Positions 16,114 to 23,458 of a stretch of DNA of 32,447 bases are shown piece after piece. The translations under genes were made by a program, and so were the position numbers. This DNA is from an uncultured Methanobrevibacter sp. (GTDB lineage Archaea; Methanobacteriota; Methanobacteria; Methanobacteriales; Methanobacteriaceae), in assembly GCA_902774685.1 (NCBI GenBank), contig CACYJH010000019.1, positions 1-32,447 of the forward strand, written 5' to 3'. The notes beneath the pieces were generated by a model. The model ran no database searches and was not told where the DNA came from. It saw nothing but the letters and a program-made list of their open reading frames with translations. Every line of letters begins with the position of its first letter. The first letter of the stretch is position 1.

Positions 16114-16219
16114 TTGGTCTCCTCCATTATATAATAAGAATTATGAGCTTGAGTGGATAATTTTTAATTGTTTTTTTCTAGATTTATTATTATTTTAAAG
16201 TTATAATAATATGTCAAGC

Positions 16220-16229
16220 TATATATAAT
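16220..16229 (-). promoter_or_regulatory. TATA box for aminotransferase gene
   Basis: On the minus strand GATTATATAT covers 16229-16220. A start near 16202 would leave a leader of about 90 nt. The 233-base gap 16114-16346 is divergent; the other side carries the metallophosphoesterase gene. Confidence 0.5.
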
Positions 16230-16346
16230 CTTTCTTTTTAATAGTTTTTAAATATTTTGTCGGCACTTTCTTTTCTTTTCTTTATTTAGTTAATGATGGG
16301 AATTTTTATTAATGATTTCATAAAGATTAATATTAGAGGTTTTCTT

Positions 16347-17429
16347 ATGAGTTTTAGAACAAAAAGGGTGTTGATGTCCACTCCACTTACTGCAATATTC
16401 GAGTTTTTCCTTATGAAATACCTGTTCTTATTGTTTGGTGGTTTGGATACAGTTTATCTGCTTTTATTGACTCTTCTTTTTGTCTTATTGAATACTGTTC
16501 CTATGTTTTTTGAGGAGAAAAAATCAAGATGGATAACAAGGGCCTTAGATGAGATATCCGGTTTTTGGATTTGGATGTCATTGTTTTTCTTCTTTGATAT
16601 TCTCTTTATTTACATTATCGGATTCTTTGTGGAACTTCCATTTTACATTATAGTTGCACTTCTTCTATTGGTTCCTATAATAACAGTCTATAGCTATTGG
16701 CATGCCCATAGGATTATTGTTCATGAGAAAACAATTGAATTGGATAATATTAATCAAGATATAAACATTCTTCACCTTTCAGATGTTCATTATGGTTCCA
16801 TTAGACATAAAAAGCATATTCTTGACTTAGGGAATAAGATTAAGGAAACGGAAGGCAAATGTGATTTGGCCATTATTTCAGGAGACCTTGCTGATGGATC
16901 ATGTGTAATTGAAGAGGATGACTTCATGCCATTGAAGGATGTGAATATTCCTATTGTCTTTACAGCAGGAAACCATGACTTTTATCCGGGAATTGAAAAT
17001 GTTTATAATGCCTGCAGAAAAGTGGGAATCATTATTTTGGATAATGAGGGAATGGAATTTAAGGATTTGAATATCTTTGGTCTCACATACAGTTTTGATG
17101 AGATAGAAACTGTAAGTCCAGACGAACTGAAATCATTCATCAAGGAAGATAAGGTAAATATAATCAATTTCCATGTGCCTCAAAATTGGGAACTATTCTC
17201 AAGACTTGGATTTGACATTCAATTGTCTGGACATACTCATGGAGGACAGTTTTATCCGGTTGTTTGGATAGGAAATATGATTATGTATAATAAGGGTCTT
17301 TTTAAGAAGAACATTGGTGGGCATGACAGGTATTTGCATGTTACAACTGGTGTAGGGTCCATGGATTATCCATTCAGATGGGGAACTGACAGTGAACTTG
17401 TCATATTAAAATTAAGAAAGAGAAATTAA
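16347..17429 (+). CDS. Membrane-bound calcineurin-like metallophosphoesterase
   Basis: The 360-residue protein has three or four hydrophobic helices in residues 1-120, then a phosphoesterase domain with every metal motif: HLSDVHYG (Asp146, His148), SGDLADG, GNHDF (208-212), and SGHTHGGQFYP (Gly295-His296-Thr-His298). This is the YaeI/YkuE-like branch of calcineurin-type hydrolases, anchored in the membrane with the catalytic part probably in the cytoplasm. Substrates proposed for relatives include lipid pyrophosphates such as UDP-diacylglucosamine and other phosphodiesters; none can be assigned here. The frame is open 18 codons upstream, but AGAGGT (16335-16340) points to the ATG at 16347, starting MSFRTKRVLMSTPLTAIFEF. 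Confidence 0.85.
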   Translation: MSFRTKRVLMSTPLTAIFEFFLMKYLFLLFGGLDTVYLLLLTLLFVLLNTVPMFFEEKKSRWITRALDEISGFWIWMSLFFFFDILFIYIIGFFVELPFYIIVALLLLVPIITVYSYWHAHRIIVHEKTIELDNINQDINILHLSDVHYGSIRHKKHILDLGNKIKETEGKCDLAIISGDLADGSCVIEEDDFMPLKDVNIPIVFTAGNHDFYPGIENVYNACRKVGIIILDNEGMEFKDLNIFGLTYSFDEIETVSPDELKSFIKEDKVNIINFHVPQNWELFSRLGFDIQLSGHTHGGQFYPVVWIGNMIMYNKGLFKKNIGGHDRYLHVTTGVGSMDYPFRWGTDSELVILKLRKRN

Positions 17430-17518
17430 TCTTATTTCAAAGTAATTCAGGATTCAAGATTTATGGTTCATTATTATCGTGTTATCTTAGTATTATCATA
17501 TTTATTTAAGGGGTTTAA

Positions 17519-18784
17519 ATGGTTAAAAGAGTAGTTAAAAAGAATGGAGATGAAATATTCCCACTTGGTATAGGTGCTATGAGGCTTCCCACCAAAAACA
17601 ATTCCATTGATAGGGAAAGTGCTCAGGAATTTATTTTTTATGCAATTGAAAATGGAGTAAATTACATTGATACTGCATATGCATATCATGGTGGAGAAAG
17701 CGAATCATTTTTAGGTGACATCTTAAGCTTGACTGGTGAGGATGGAGTGAAATATAGGGATAAGATTAAATTGTCCACTAAACTCCCTTCATGGATGGTA
17801 AGATCAAGAGAGGATATGGATGCATTTTTAAATGAACAGTTAAGAAAGCTTCAAACTGATTTCATTGATTATTATTATGTTCATAGCGTTGATTTAAGTA
17901 CTATTTTAAGACTTAAGGATTTAGGGCTTTATGAATTTTTAAAAAAGGCAAAAGCTGATGGCAAAATCAGGAATATTGGATTTTCATATCATGGGTCTCC
18001 ACATGAATTCAACACTTTAATCGATGAGTTCCCTTGGGATATGGTGCTTGTACAGTACAATTATCTGGATGTCAATGCACAGGCAGGAATTCGTGGAATT
18101 CAATATGCATATGAAAATGACATTGCCGTATTCGTTATGGAACCTTTAAAGGGAGGACTTTTAGCTGGAGAACTGCCTCAAGAAGTAAGTTCATTGTTTA
18201 ATGAGGTTGATTCCAATAAATCCTCTGTGGATTGGGCATTAAGTTGGGTTTTCAATCAAAAGGAAATTACTTGTGTGCTATCTGGAATGGGTTCTCTTGA
18301 GCAGATGAAGGAGAATATGGCTATTGCAGAAAGGGTTGAAATCGGTTCCTTGTCTGATGATGAGATAAATGTATTGGATAATGTTCAAGGCATTTTCAAT
18401 TCAATGATGAAGATCAATTGCACAGGTTGTGGCTATTGTTTGCCTTGTCCTAGAGGAGTAAATATTCCAGATTGCTTCAATGTTTACAATGAGAAATATC
18501 TATTTAATAAAAAGGCATTTGGGGTGCTTCCACATGCTATGGTGAATTACTATATGGTTGTTGGTGGAATAACCAATAAGCAGGCAAGTGCAGGGCTTTG
18601 CAATCATTGCGGAAGATGCAAGAGGTTATGTCCACAATCCCTTGACATTCCAAATGAGTTGGATAGGGTAAAATCAGAGTTTGAACTCTTTGGATTCAAT
18701 TATCAAATCAAATTTGTTAAAAACATTGCAATGCCTTCAATCAATAAGATATCTAAAGTCTTTGACTTTTTCAAGCATTTTTAG
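17519..18784 (+). CDS. Aldo/keto reductase with C-terminal dicluster ferredoxin domain
   Basis: The 421-residue protein has an aldo/keto reductase barrel in residues 1-285 (PLGIGAMRLPT, the catalytic-type YIDTAYAYHGGESE with Asp and Tyr, KLSTKLPSW with Lys, YYYVHSVD with His, VLSGMGSLEQMKEN). An iron-sulfur part follows: C301-TG-C304-GY-C307-LP-C310-P and C361-NH-C364-GR-C367-KRL-C371-P, enough for two [4Fe-4S] clusters. Such fusions are common in anaerobes and probably couple ferredoxin-type electrons to NAD(P)H-dependent carbonyl reduction. The substrate is unknown. AAGGGG at 17508-17513 precedes the ATG. The gene stands between the phosphoesterase and surE genes with no clear operon. Confidence 0.88.
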   Translation: MVKRVVKKNGDEIFPLGIGAMRLPTKNNSIDRESAQEFIFYAIENGVNYIDTAYAYHGGESESFLGDILSLTGEDGVKYRDKIKLSTKLPSWMVRSREDMDAFLNEQLRKLQTDFIDYYYVHSVDLSTILRLKDLGLYEFLKKAKADGKIRNIGFSYHGSPHEFNTLIDEFPWDMVLVQYNYLDVNAQAGIRGIQYAYENDIAVFVMEPLKGGLLAGELPQEVSSLFNEVDSNKSSVDWALSWVFNQKEITCVLSGMGSLEQMKENMAIAERVEIGSLSDDEINVLDNVQGIFNSMMKINCTGCGYCLPCPRGVNIPDCFNVYNEKYLFNKKAFGVLPHAMVNYYMVVGGITNKQASAGLCNHCGRCKRLCPQSLDIPNELDRVKSEFELFGFNYQIKFVKNIAMPSINKISKVFDFFKHF

Positions 18785-18946
18785 ATGTTTTATTTAACCA
18801 ACACTTATTTTTTTTATTTTTTCTACCCTATCTTTTTTTAACTATTCTCTATTCTCTCTTTTTTTAACTAGTTTTTATCCTATCTTTTTTTATCTATTTT
18901 CTATTTTTTCAGGAAATCATTTAAGAATTTATAAGTATTATTAAAA

Positions 18947-18980
18947 ATAAAATATTAATTAACATAAAATATTAATTAAC
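18947..18980 (+). repeat. 17-bp tandem duplication in the surE promoter region
   Basis: ATAAAATATTAATTAAC occurs twice without spacing (18947-18963, 18964-18980), just downstream of a TATA-like TTTATAAG (about 18929-18936). A transcript from that box would carry or begin inside the duplicated unit. The preceding 18785-18925 is T-rich and serves as the aldo/keto reductase terminator. Confidence 0.7.
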
Positions 18981-19022
18981 ATAAGATTATTTAAAAATAA
19001 TTGATGATAAAGAGAGGTTTAT

Positions 19023-19811
19023 ATGAAAAACATTTTAATATCTAATGATGATGGTGTTCTTGGTCCGGGTATCTTAGCTACCAAACAGGCACTTGAAGGC
19101 TTTGCCAATGTTACTGTTGTAGCTCCTCAAGAGAACAACAGTGCTGTAGGTCGTAAGGTCAATATCATGAAGCATATGTATTTGGACAAGTATGAATTGG
19201 CTGATGGCAGCATGGCTTATGGATTGTCTGGAACTCCAGCGGATTCTGTCAATGTAGGTGTTAATTATGTTTGTGATGAAAAGCCTGATCTTGTTGTAAC
19301 TGGAATCAATCCTGGAATCAATATCAGCAGACTGCAGATCACCACTTCCGGAACCGTTTGTGCAGCTCTTGAAGCGGTGGGTCTTGGAGTGCCTGCAATT
19401 GCATGTTCTCTCTTTTTGGATGATGATTGCTTCAAGCAGGATGAAGAGGGTAACTGGTATGTTGATACAGATTACAGCTTTGCTCAAGAGATTCTTGCTA
19501 AAGTGGTTAAAAAGGTATTGGATGAAGGACTTCCAGAAGGAGTTGACTTATTCAATTTGAATATTCCATCAAAGCCATTGTCAGATAAGATTAAGATAAC
19601 AACTCTTGCAGATAAGATGCTTGACTTTAACATTCTTGAGAGAGTGGATGATGATGGAAATGACACAGTGATGAATGTTCCTCAATTGGTTGAAGATTAT
19701 GATGAGGGAACTGATGGCTACTGCTTATTGGTTGAAAGAAGACCTAGTTTGACTCCTTTAAGTGTTAATTTCACTGCTAAAGCTATTGATTTAGAGGAGT
19801 GGGAATTTTAG
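19023..19811 (+). CDS. surE: 5'/3'-nucleotidase SurE
   Basis: The 262-residue protein begins MKNILISNDDGVLGPGI, the SurE metal-binding motif (Asn-Asp-Asp). It also has PQENNSAVGRKV, YGLSGTPADSVNVGV, VTGINPGINIS and SGTVCAALEAVGLGVPAIACS, all SurE hallmarks. SurE is a divalent-metal acid phosphatase acting on nucleoside 5'- and 3'-monophosphates and is usual in archaea. GAGGT at 19014-19018 sets the start. The mptE gene follows 75 bases later on the same strand, possibly in the same transcript. Length is normal and nothing is missing. Confidence 0.95.
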   Translation: MKNILISNDDGVLGPGILATKQALEGFANVTVVAPQENNSAVGRKVNIMKHMYLDKYELADGSMAYGLSGTPADSVNVGVNYVCDEKPDLVVTGINPGINISRLQITTSGTVCAALEAVGLGVPAIACSLFLDDDCFKQDEEGNWYVDTDYSFAQEILAKVVKKVLDEGLPEGVDLFNLNIPSKPLSDKIKITTLADKMLDFNILERVDDDGNDTVMNVPQLVEDYDEGTDGYCLLVERRPSLTPLSVNFTAKAIDLEEWEF

Positions 19812-19886
19812 ATTTTAATATTTGCTTTTGTTCTTTGAACTTAATTTTAATTATTTTTATTTATTCAATTTATTAAAGGTGTAAAA

Positions 19887-20624
19887 ATGGATATTAATGA
19901 ATGGGAAGGATGGTATGAGGAAATCCTTGAAACTCTTGGATTTTCAAGAGAAGGTGATGAGAAGACTGCAGACTTATTGGACAGCATTCTTGATAAGAAA
20001 GGATGTCTCACCATTGATGAATTCTATGATGAAATCATGGATAAGAAAGACACTTCAAAATTCATTGTATTTGGTGCTGGCCCTTCCATAAAGAAACATA
20101 TCAATTATGTAAAGGAAAATTATGATTTGAATGATTATCTTATTGTTTCTGCAGATGGTGCAACCACTGCAATGCTTGAAGAGGATCTTGTTCCAGACAT
20201 TGTCGCAACTGACTTGGACGGAAAGATGTCTGACTTGTTGACTGCAAATTCCTTAGGGTCCTATTTTGTCATTCATGCCCATGGAAACAATGAGGAGCTT
20301 ATTGACACTTGGACAACCAGTTTTGATAAGATTCTTGGAACAACCCAATCAGTGCCTGTAGGTCATTTATACAACTTTGGCGGTTTTACAGATGGTGATA
20401 GGGCAATGTTCTTCACACTTGCATTAGGATGTGAGGAAATGATTCTTGCAGGAATGGACTTTGGAACAACAGTCACCAAATATTCAAGGCCTAACATCGA
20501 AGGTGAAACAGGTCCTGCAGATGAAATCAAAACCAAAAAGCTGATCTTTGCAGAAAGATTGCTTAATTGGATAAAAGAAAATACTGATGTAAAAGTGATT
20601 AATTTGGTTGATGTTGTCAAATAA
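19887..20624 (+). CDS. mptE: 6-hydroxymethyl-7,8-dihydropterin pyrophosphokinase MptE (DUF115)
   Basis: The 245-residue protein shows the DUF115/MptE pattern: FIVFGAGPSIKKHI near residue 55, IVSADGATTAMLEEDLVPDI, ATDLDGKMSDLL, FVIHAHGNNEEL, NFGGFTDGDRAMFFTLALGC and LAGMDFG. MptE transfers pyrophosphate from ATP to 6-hydroxymethyl-dihydropterin, a step toward tetrahydromethanopterin, the one-carbon carrier of methanogenesis. Its presence supports a methanogen. Start behind AAGGTG at 19877-19882. It lies between surE and orc1/cdc6, which have no obvious functional link to it. Confidence 0.92.
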   Translation: MDINEWEGWYEEILETLGFSREGDEKTADLLDSILDKKGCLTIDEFYDEIMDKKDTSKFIVFGAGPSIKKHINYVKENYDLNDYLIVSADGATTAMLEEDLVPDIVATDLDGKMSDLLTANSLGSYFVIHAHGNNEELIDTWTTSFDKILGTTQSVPVGHLYNFGGFTDGDRAMFFTLALGCEEMILAGMDFGTTVTKYSRPNIEGETGPADEIKTKKLIFAERLLNWIKENTDVKVINLVDVVK

Positions 20625-20741
20625 TCCTTTTCTCATTTTTATTTTTTTATATTCTATTTTTCCTTTTATTTTTCATAAATTTTTATAAATTTTCTTTTTT
20701 TCATTAAATTTGTATGTCATTATTCAAAATTAAAGAACTTT

Positions 20742-20750
20742 TTTATATAA
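20742..20750 (+). promoter_or_regulatory. TATA box placing orc1/cdc6 on a leaderless or nearly leaderless mRNA
   Basis: TTTATATAA at 20742-20750 lies about 28 bases before the ATG at 20771. Archaeal transcription starts about 25 bases after the box, so the message would begin at or next to the start codon. No ribosome binding site is visible there, which agrees. Confidence 0.55.
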
Positions 20751-20770
20751 GTAAACATATAATAAACTAT

Positions 20771-21889
20771 ATGGCAATAGAAGATATTTTAATGGGAGAT
20801 GAAACATTATTCCAAAACATAAATGCATTTAATCCTGATTATATGCCTGAAAACTTTAATTTCAGGGATACTCAAATGGAAGGAATGGCTATGTGCATAA
20901 GGCCAGCCATTCAAGGGGGTCGCCCTACCAATTCAGTTATTATGGGATCATGTGCTACAGGGAAAACAACAGCACTTAAAAAGGTTTTTGAATTGGTGGA
21001 AAGAACTTCAGATAAAGTCGTTTGCTGTTATATTAATTGTCAATTGCACACTACCCGTTTTGGAATCTTTTCTCAAATTCATAAAAAATTATTTGGTCAT
21101 CAACCTCCAGAGACTGGAGTTCCTTTTTCAAGAGTATATGAAAAAGTCATGAAATATCTTGCAAGTGAAAATAAGGCATTGGTTGTTGCTTTTGATGATG
21201 TCAATTACTTGTTCCAAACTCAACATGCCAATAAAATATTTTATGATATCTTAAGAGCTTATGAGGAATTTGAAGGAGTGAGAACAGGTATTTTCGCAAT
21301 CCTTTCAGATTTGGAATTCAGATACGCACTTGATAAGAATGTAAACACTGTATTCATTCCTCAAGACATTACATTCCAACCGTACACATATTCTGAAATA
21401 TTCAGCATTCTCTCTGACAGGGCTAAAGCAGGATTTTATCCTGGTGTAATCTCAGATGAGGTTATTGAAGAGATTGCCAACCATACCATTGAAGTTGGAG
21501 ACTTAAGGGTTGGAATTGACCTCCTTAGGGTATGCGGCAACATTGCAGAGGCAAATGCAAGTAGGGCAATCACTCTTGAACATGTGGAAGAGGCAGTGGC
21601 CAAACAGGGATCCATTCATCTGATGGAGACCATCAATTCCTTGAATGACATTGAAAGGACTTTGCTTAAGGCAGTTGTTGAAAGCGATGAAATCTTAACT
21701 GCTGGTGAGTTGTCCAAACAGTTTAAGGAAGAGGCAAATGTAAGTTATGCAACCTTTAACAGAACCCTTGAAAAGCTTGAATTCTTAAGATTGGTTGATA
21801 CCAAATTCACTGGAAAAGGAGTTAGGGGAAATTCAAGGGAAATTATCTTAAGATTTGATAAAGAGGATATTAGACGTTGCAACTTATAA
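20771..21889 (+). CDS. cdc6: Orc1/Cdc6 replication initiator
   Basis: The 372-residue AAA+ protein opens with MAIEDILMGDETLFQNINAF and DPDYMPE-like text (NPDYMPENFNFRDTQME), the usual Orc1/Cdc6 N-terminus. It has Walker A GSCATGKTT (59-67), Walker B VVAFDD (138-143), FAILSDLEFRYAL around sensor 1, DRAKAGFYPGVIS, sensor 2 in VGDLRVGIDLLRVCG, and a C-terminal winged helix (ILTAGELSKQFKEEANVSYATFNRTLEKLEF). It binds origin repeats and loads MCM. An in-frame ATG at 20714 lies before the TATA box and is unlikely. Archaeal origins often lie beside this gene; the only origin-like repeat I noticed nearby is a single one near 22700. A second orc1/cdc6 gene may exist elsewhere. Confidence 0.93.
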   Translation: MAIEDILMGDETLFQNINAFNPDYMPENFNFRDTQMEGMAMCIRPAIQGGRPTNSVIMGSCATGKTTALKKVFELVERTSDKVVCCYINCQLHTTRFGIFSQIHKKLFGHQPPETGVPFSRVYEKVMKYLASENKALVVAFDDVNYLFQTQHANKIFYDILRAYEEFEGVRTGIFAILSDLEFRYALDKNVNTVFIPQDITFQPYTYSEIFSILSDRAKAGFYPGVISDEVIEEIANHTIEVGDLRVGIDLLRVCGNIAEANASRAITLEHVEEAVAKQGSIHLMETINSLNDIERTLLKAVVESDEILTAGELSKQFKEEANVSYATFNRTLEKLEFLRLVDTKFTGKGVRGNSREIILRFDKEDIRRCNL

Positions 21890-21891
21890 CC

Positions 21892-21941
21892 CAAACTTTT
21901 ACTCGCCTTCGGCTCGTAAAAGTTTGATCAAAACTTTTTTT
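21892..21941 (+). terminator. Hairpin terminator after orc1/cdc6
   Basis: CAAACTTTTAC (21892-21902) pairs with GTAAAAGTTTG (21916-21926). The top is a GCC-TTC-GGC hairpin above a small internal loop. It is followed by ATCAAAAC and seven T. The same design recurs after the phosphorylase gene at 25817. Confidence 0.8.
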
Positions 21942-21969
21942 CATCCTATTTTTATTCAAATATTTTTTT

Positions 21970-22056
21970 AATTTTTTCTAAAATAAGCAATTTTTATAAT
22001 TTTTTATAATTTTTTTAATTTTTTCTAAAATAAGCGGTTTTTATAATTTTTTAAAA
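21970..22056 (+). repeat. 47-bp tandem repeat between convergent cdc6 and archease genes
   Basis: AATTTTTTCTAAAATAAGC starts at 21970 and again at 22017, each followed by a TTTTTATAATTTTTTA stretch; the copies differ by AA/GG after AAGC. Non-coding and AT-rich. It may act as a T-rich terminator for either strand. Confidence 0.7.
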
Positions 22057-22064
22057 GGATAAGA

Positions 22065-22610
22065 TTACAAATCTAATATGGCTCTAAGCTTAAAGATGCC
22101 CTCATCTTCTTTTACGCACATCTTATGAAATGTGACGGCTTTGACTTCAGATTTGTGGGTGTGGACATTCCAATCTATTTCCTCACCATATGCAGAACAA
22201 GTCAATTTATAATTTTCAAGATTGCTGGATTTCTTATCCGCTATTTTTTCAATATTCACTTCAAAATCAGAGAAGAACAGGAACTCTGTATCTTGGAGAA
22301 AGAGAAGTTCTTCCAAGTAATCATATAAAAGGGAAACCAAATCCTCTGAAACTATTTCAAATTCTTCCATTTCCTCTTTTTTTACCTTATTTATGTCGGT
22401 TATTACGTTAAACATAGCTAATCCTGCATTTTCATATGCTTCTTCCAATGAATTGCCGTAGGCATAAAATCCAATATCTGCAGTAACATCAAAATATTCA
22501 TATTTCTTTGATTCTGATCCGTCATTTTCCATAGCTATGCACCAGTTATTAAGTTCACTATTCTTATTTTCAATTAAAATAGTCTCATTATCAATTAAAA
22601 ATATTCTCAT
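22065..22610 (-). CDS. Archease (RtcB ligase cofactor)
   Basis: The core from about residue 36 reads YEYFDVTADIGFYAYGNSLEEAYENAGLAMFNVITD, the archease signature with the metal-binding Asp, and the C-terminus has VKAVTFHKM and a final LRAILDL. Archease helps RtcB take up GMP and turn over during RNA ligation; rtcB is encoded 850 bases away on the other strand. The start is uncertain. ATG 22610 (181 residues) would be nearly leaderless behind a TATA box at 22636-22645. An internal ATG at 22532 has GGTG seven bases before it and would give a protein closer to the usual 140-155 residues. A TTG at 22616 is unlikely. The extra N-terminal segment MRIFLIDNETILIE has no archease feature. Confidence 0.85.
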   Translation of the reverse strand: MRIFLIDNETILIENKNSELNNWCIAMENDGSESKKYEYFDVTADIGFYAYGNSLEEAYENAGLAMFNVITDINKVKKEEMEEFEIVSEDLVSLLYDYLEELLFLQDTEFLFFSDFEVNIEKIADKKSSNLENYKLTCSAYGEEIDWNVHTHKSEVKAVTFHKMCVKEDEGIFKLRAILDL

Positions 22611-22635
22611 TTTCAATTAAATATTTAATTTTAAT

Positions 22636-22645
22636 ATTATATAAA
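22636..22645 (-). promoter_or_regulatory. TATA box for archease gene
   Basis: On the minus strand TTTATATAAT (22645-22636) lies 35 bases before ATG 22610, so transcription should begin about 8 bases upstream of it. Confidence 0.5.
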
Positions 22646-22698
22646 CTGCTTGAAAATTGGAAAGAGGATATGCTGAAAACATATTCGCACCCCATATG

Positions 22699-22721
22699 AT
22701 ACACTTGAAATCCAACCCCCC
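22699..22721 (+). other. Single origin-recognition-box-like sequence
   Basis: GATACACTTGAAATCC followed by AACCCCCC resembles the Cdc6-binding repeat of Methanothermobacter (TTTACACTTGAAA as I remember it) with a neighbouring C/G string as in archaeal ORBs. It lies in the 213-base divergent gap 22617-22829, about 800 bases from cdc6. Only one good copy is seen; CTTGAAA or TTTTCAA variants near 22649, 22730 and 22763 are too short to count. Confidence 0.25.
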
Positions 22722-22751
22722 ATTACTTTTCAAATGCTCTCTTTCTCTTTT

Positions 22752-22761
22752 TTTATATATG
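22752..22761 (+). promoter_or_regulatory. TATA box for the small-peptide gene
   Basis: TTTATATATG at 22752-22761 implies a start near 22779 and a leader of about 50 nt ending in the strong GAGGTGA site at 22819-22825. Confidence 0.55.
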
Positions 22762-22829
22762 CTTTTCAACTTACTATTAGTACAGAGAGAAAAACATGAG
22801 AAAATTTAAATTTAAAATGAGGTGAAAAA

Positions 22830-23018
22830 ATGATAAAACATAATAATCCTACTTGTGACTTAAGAAGAAAAACCAGTATTGTAGATCCTATGACTTTCCA
22901 TAACCTTAGAATCGATTTTAAAGATTGCATGGTAATATTTGTAGTTCTTACAGTATTACTTTTATCTATTTTAGCTGTTAGCGCAGCTCCAGGCCCAGAA
23001 ATGATGAGCTGGGTATAA
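22830..23018 (+). CDS. Small membrane or secreted peptide precursor, unknown
   Basis: This 62-residue frame is supported by a strong GAGGTGA ribosome binding site five bases before the ATG and a good TATA box. Residues 1-32 are polar (MIKHNNPTCDLRRKTS...). Residues 33-52 are one hydrophobic helix ending VSA, followed by AAPGPEMMSWV. The Val-Ser-Ala just before AAP fits a type I signal peptidase site, which would release a 10-residue peptide; alternatively it is a single-pass membrane protein with ten residues outside. I recognise no family. It stands alone between the divergent archease gene and rtcB and is followed directly by a foldable non-coding stretch. Confidence 0.65.
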   Translation: MIKHNNPTCDLRRKTSIVDPMTFHNLRIDFKDCMVIFVVLTVLLLSILAVSAAPGPEMMSWV

Positions 23019-23035
23019 TTAAACAAAACCAAACC

Positions 23036-23176
23036 CATTGTTTATTAAAGGATGTAACCATATAAGATAAAAATTGCTAAAGATTTATGAATATTATCGT
23101 GCAATTTCTTAAAGAAACATCTCATAAATGTTTAGATTTTTGTAAATTACATAGTGTTTGCATCCTTTAATCAATG
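23036..23176 (+). ncRNA. Candidate structured RNA downstream of the small-peptide gene
   Basis: The ends form a long stem: CATTG (23036-23040), three unpaired T, and ATTAAAGGATG (23044-23054) pair with CATCCTTTAATCAATG (23161-23176), 16 pairs in all. Inside are two further hairpins, AAATTGC/GCAATTT (23071-23077 with 23101-23107) and AAACAT/ATGTTT (23115-23120 with 23128-23133), and GTAA/TTAC may extend the closing stem. The element starts 17 bases after the peptide stop, so it may be its 3' UTR or a separate RNA. The strand is inferred from the upstream gene. The rest of the 440-base gap up to rtcB (23177-23458) is AT-rich with no clear features. Confidence 0.45.
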
Positions 23177-23458
23177 TGTTTTCAAATTCAGATTTTTTTA
23201 ATTCTCAATTTATCATTTTTTAAACACTAAAAGCTCAATCACCATATTTGATCCTTTACACCATACATCAATTTTTACTTTTTTTTCAGATTTCTTTATT
23301 CAAGCATCTATATCAACTATTTGTTAGTTTAAATTTCAACAATTAATTTTAAATGCTTAATAAAACATAGATTATAATACTATATTAAATTTATAATTTA
23401 ATTTATGATTTAATCAATTTTATAAAAATTTATTTTAATTTTACTATCCGTGATAATT

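Noticed and set aside
22611..22616. TTG start for archease at 22616
   Set aside because: No ribosome binding site precedes it, and an ATG two codons later or the internal ATG at 22532 are better candidates.
23390..23413. 12-bp tandem TTTATAATTTAA / TTTATGATTTAA upstream of rtcB as an operator
   Set aside because: Too short and too AT-rich in this background to separate from chance.
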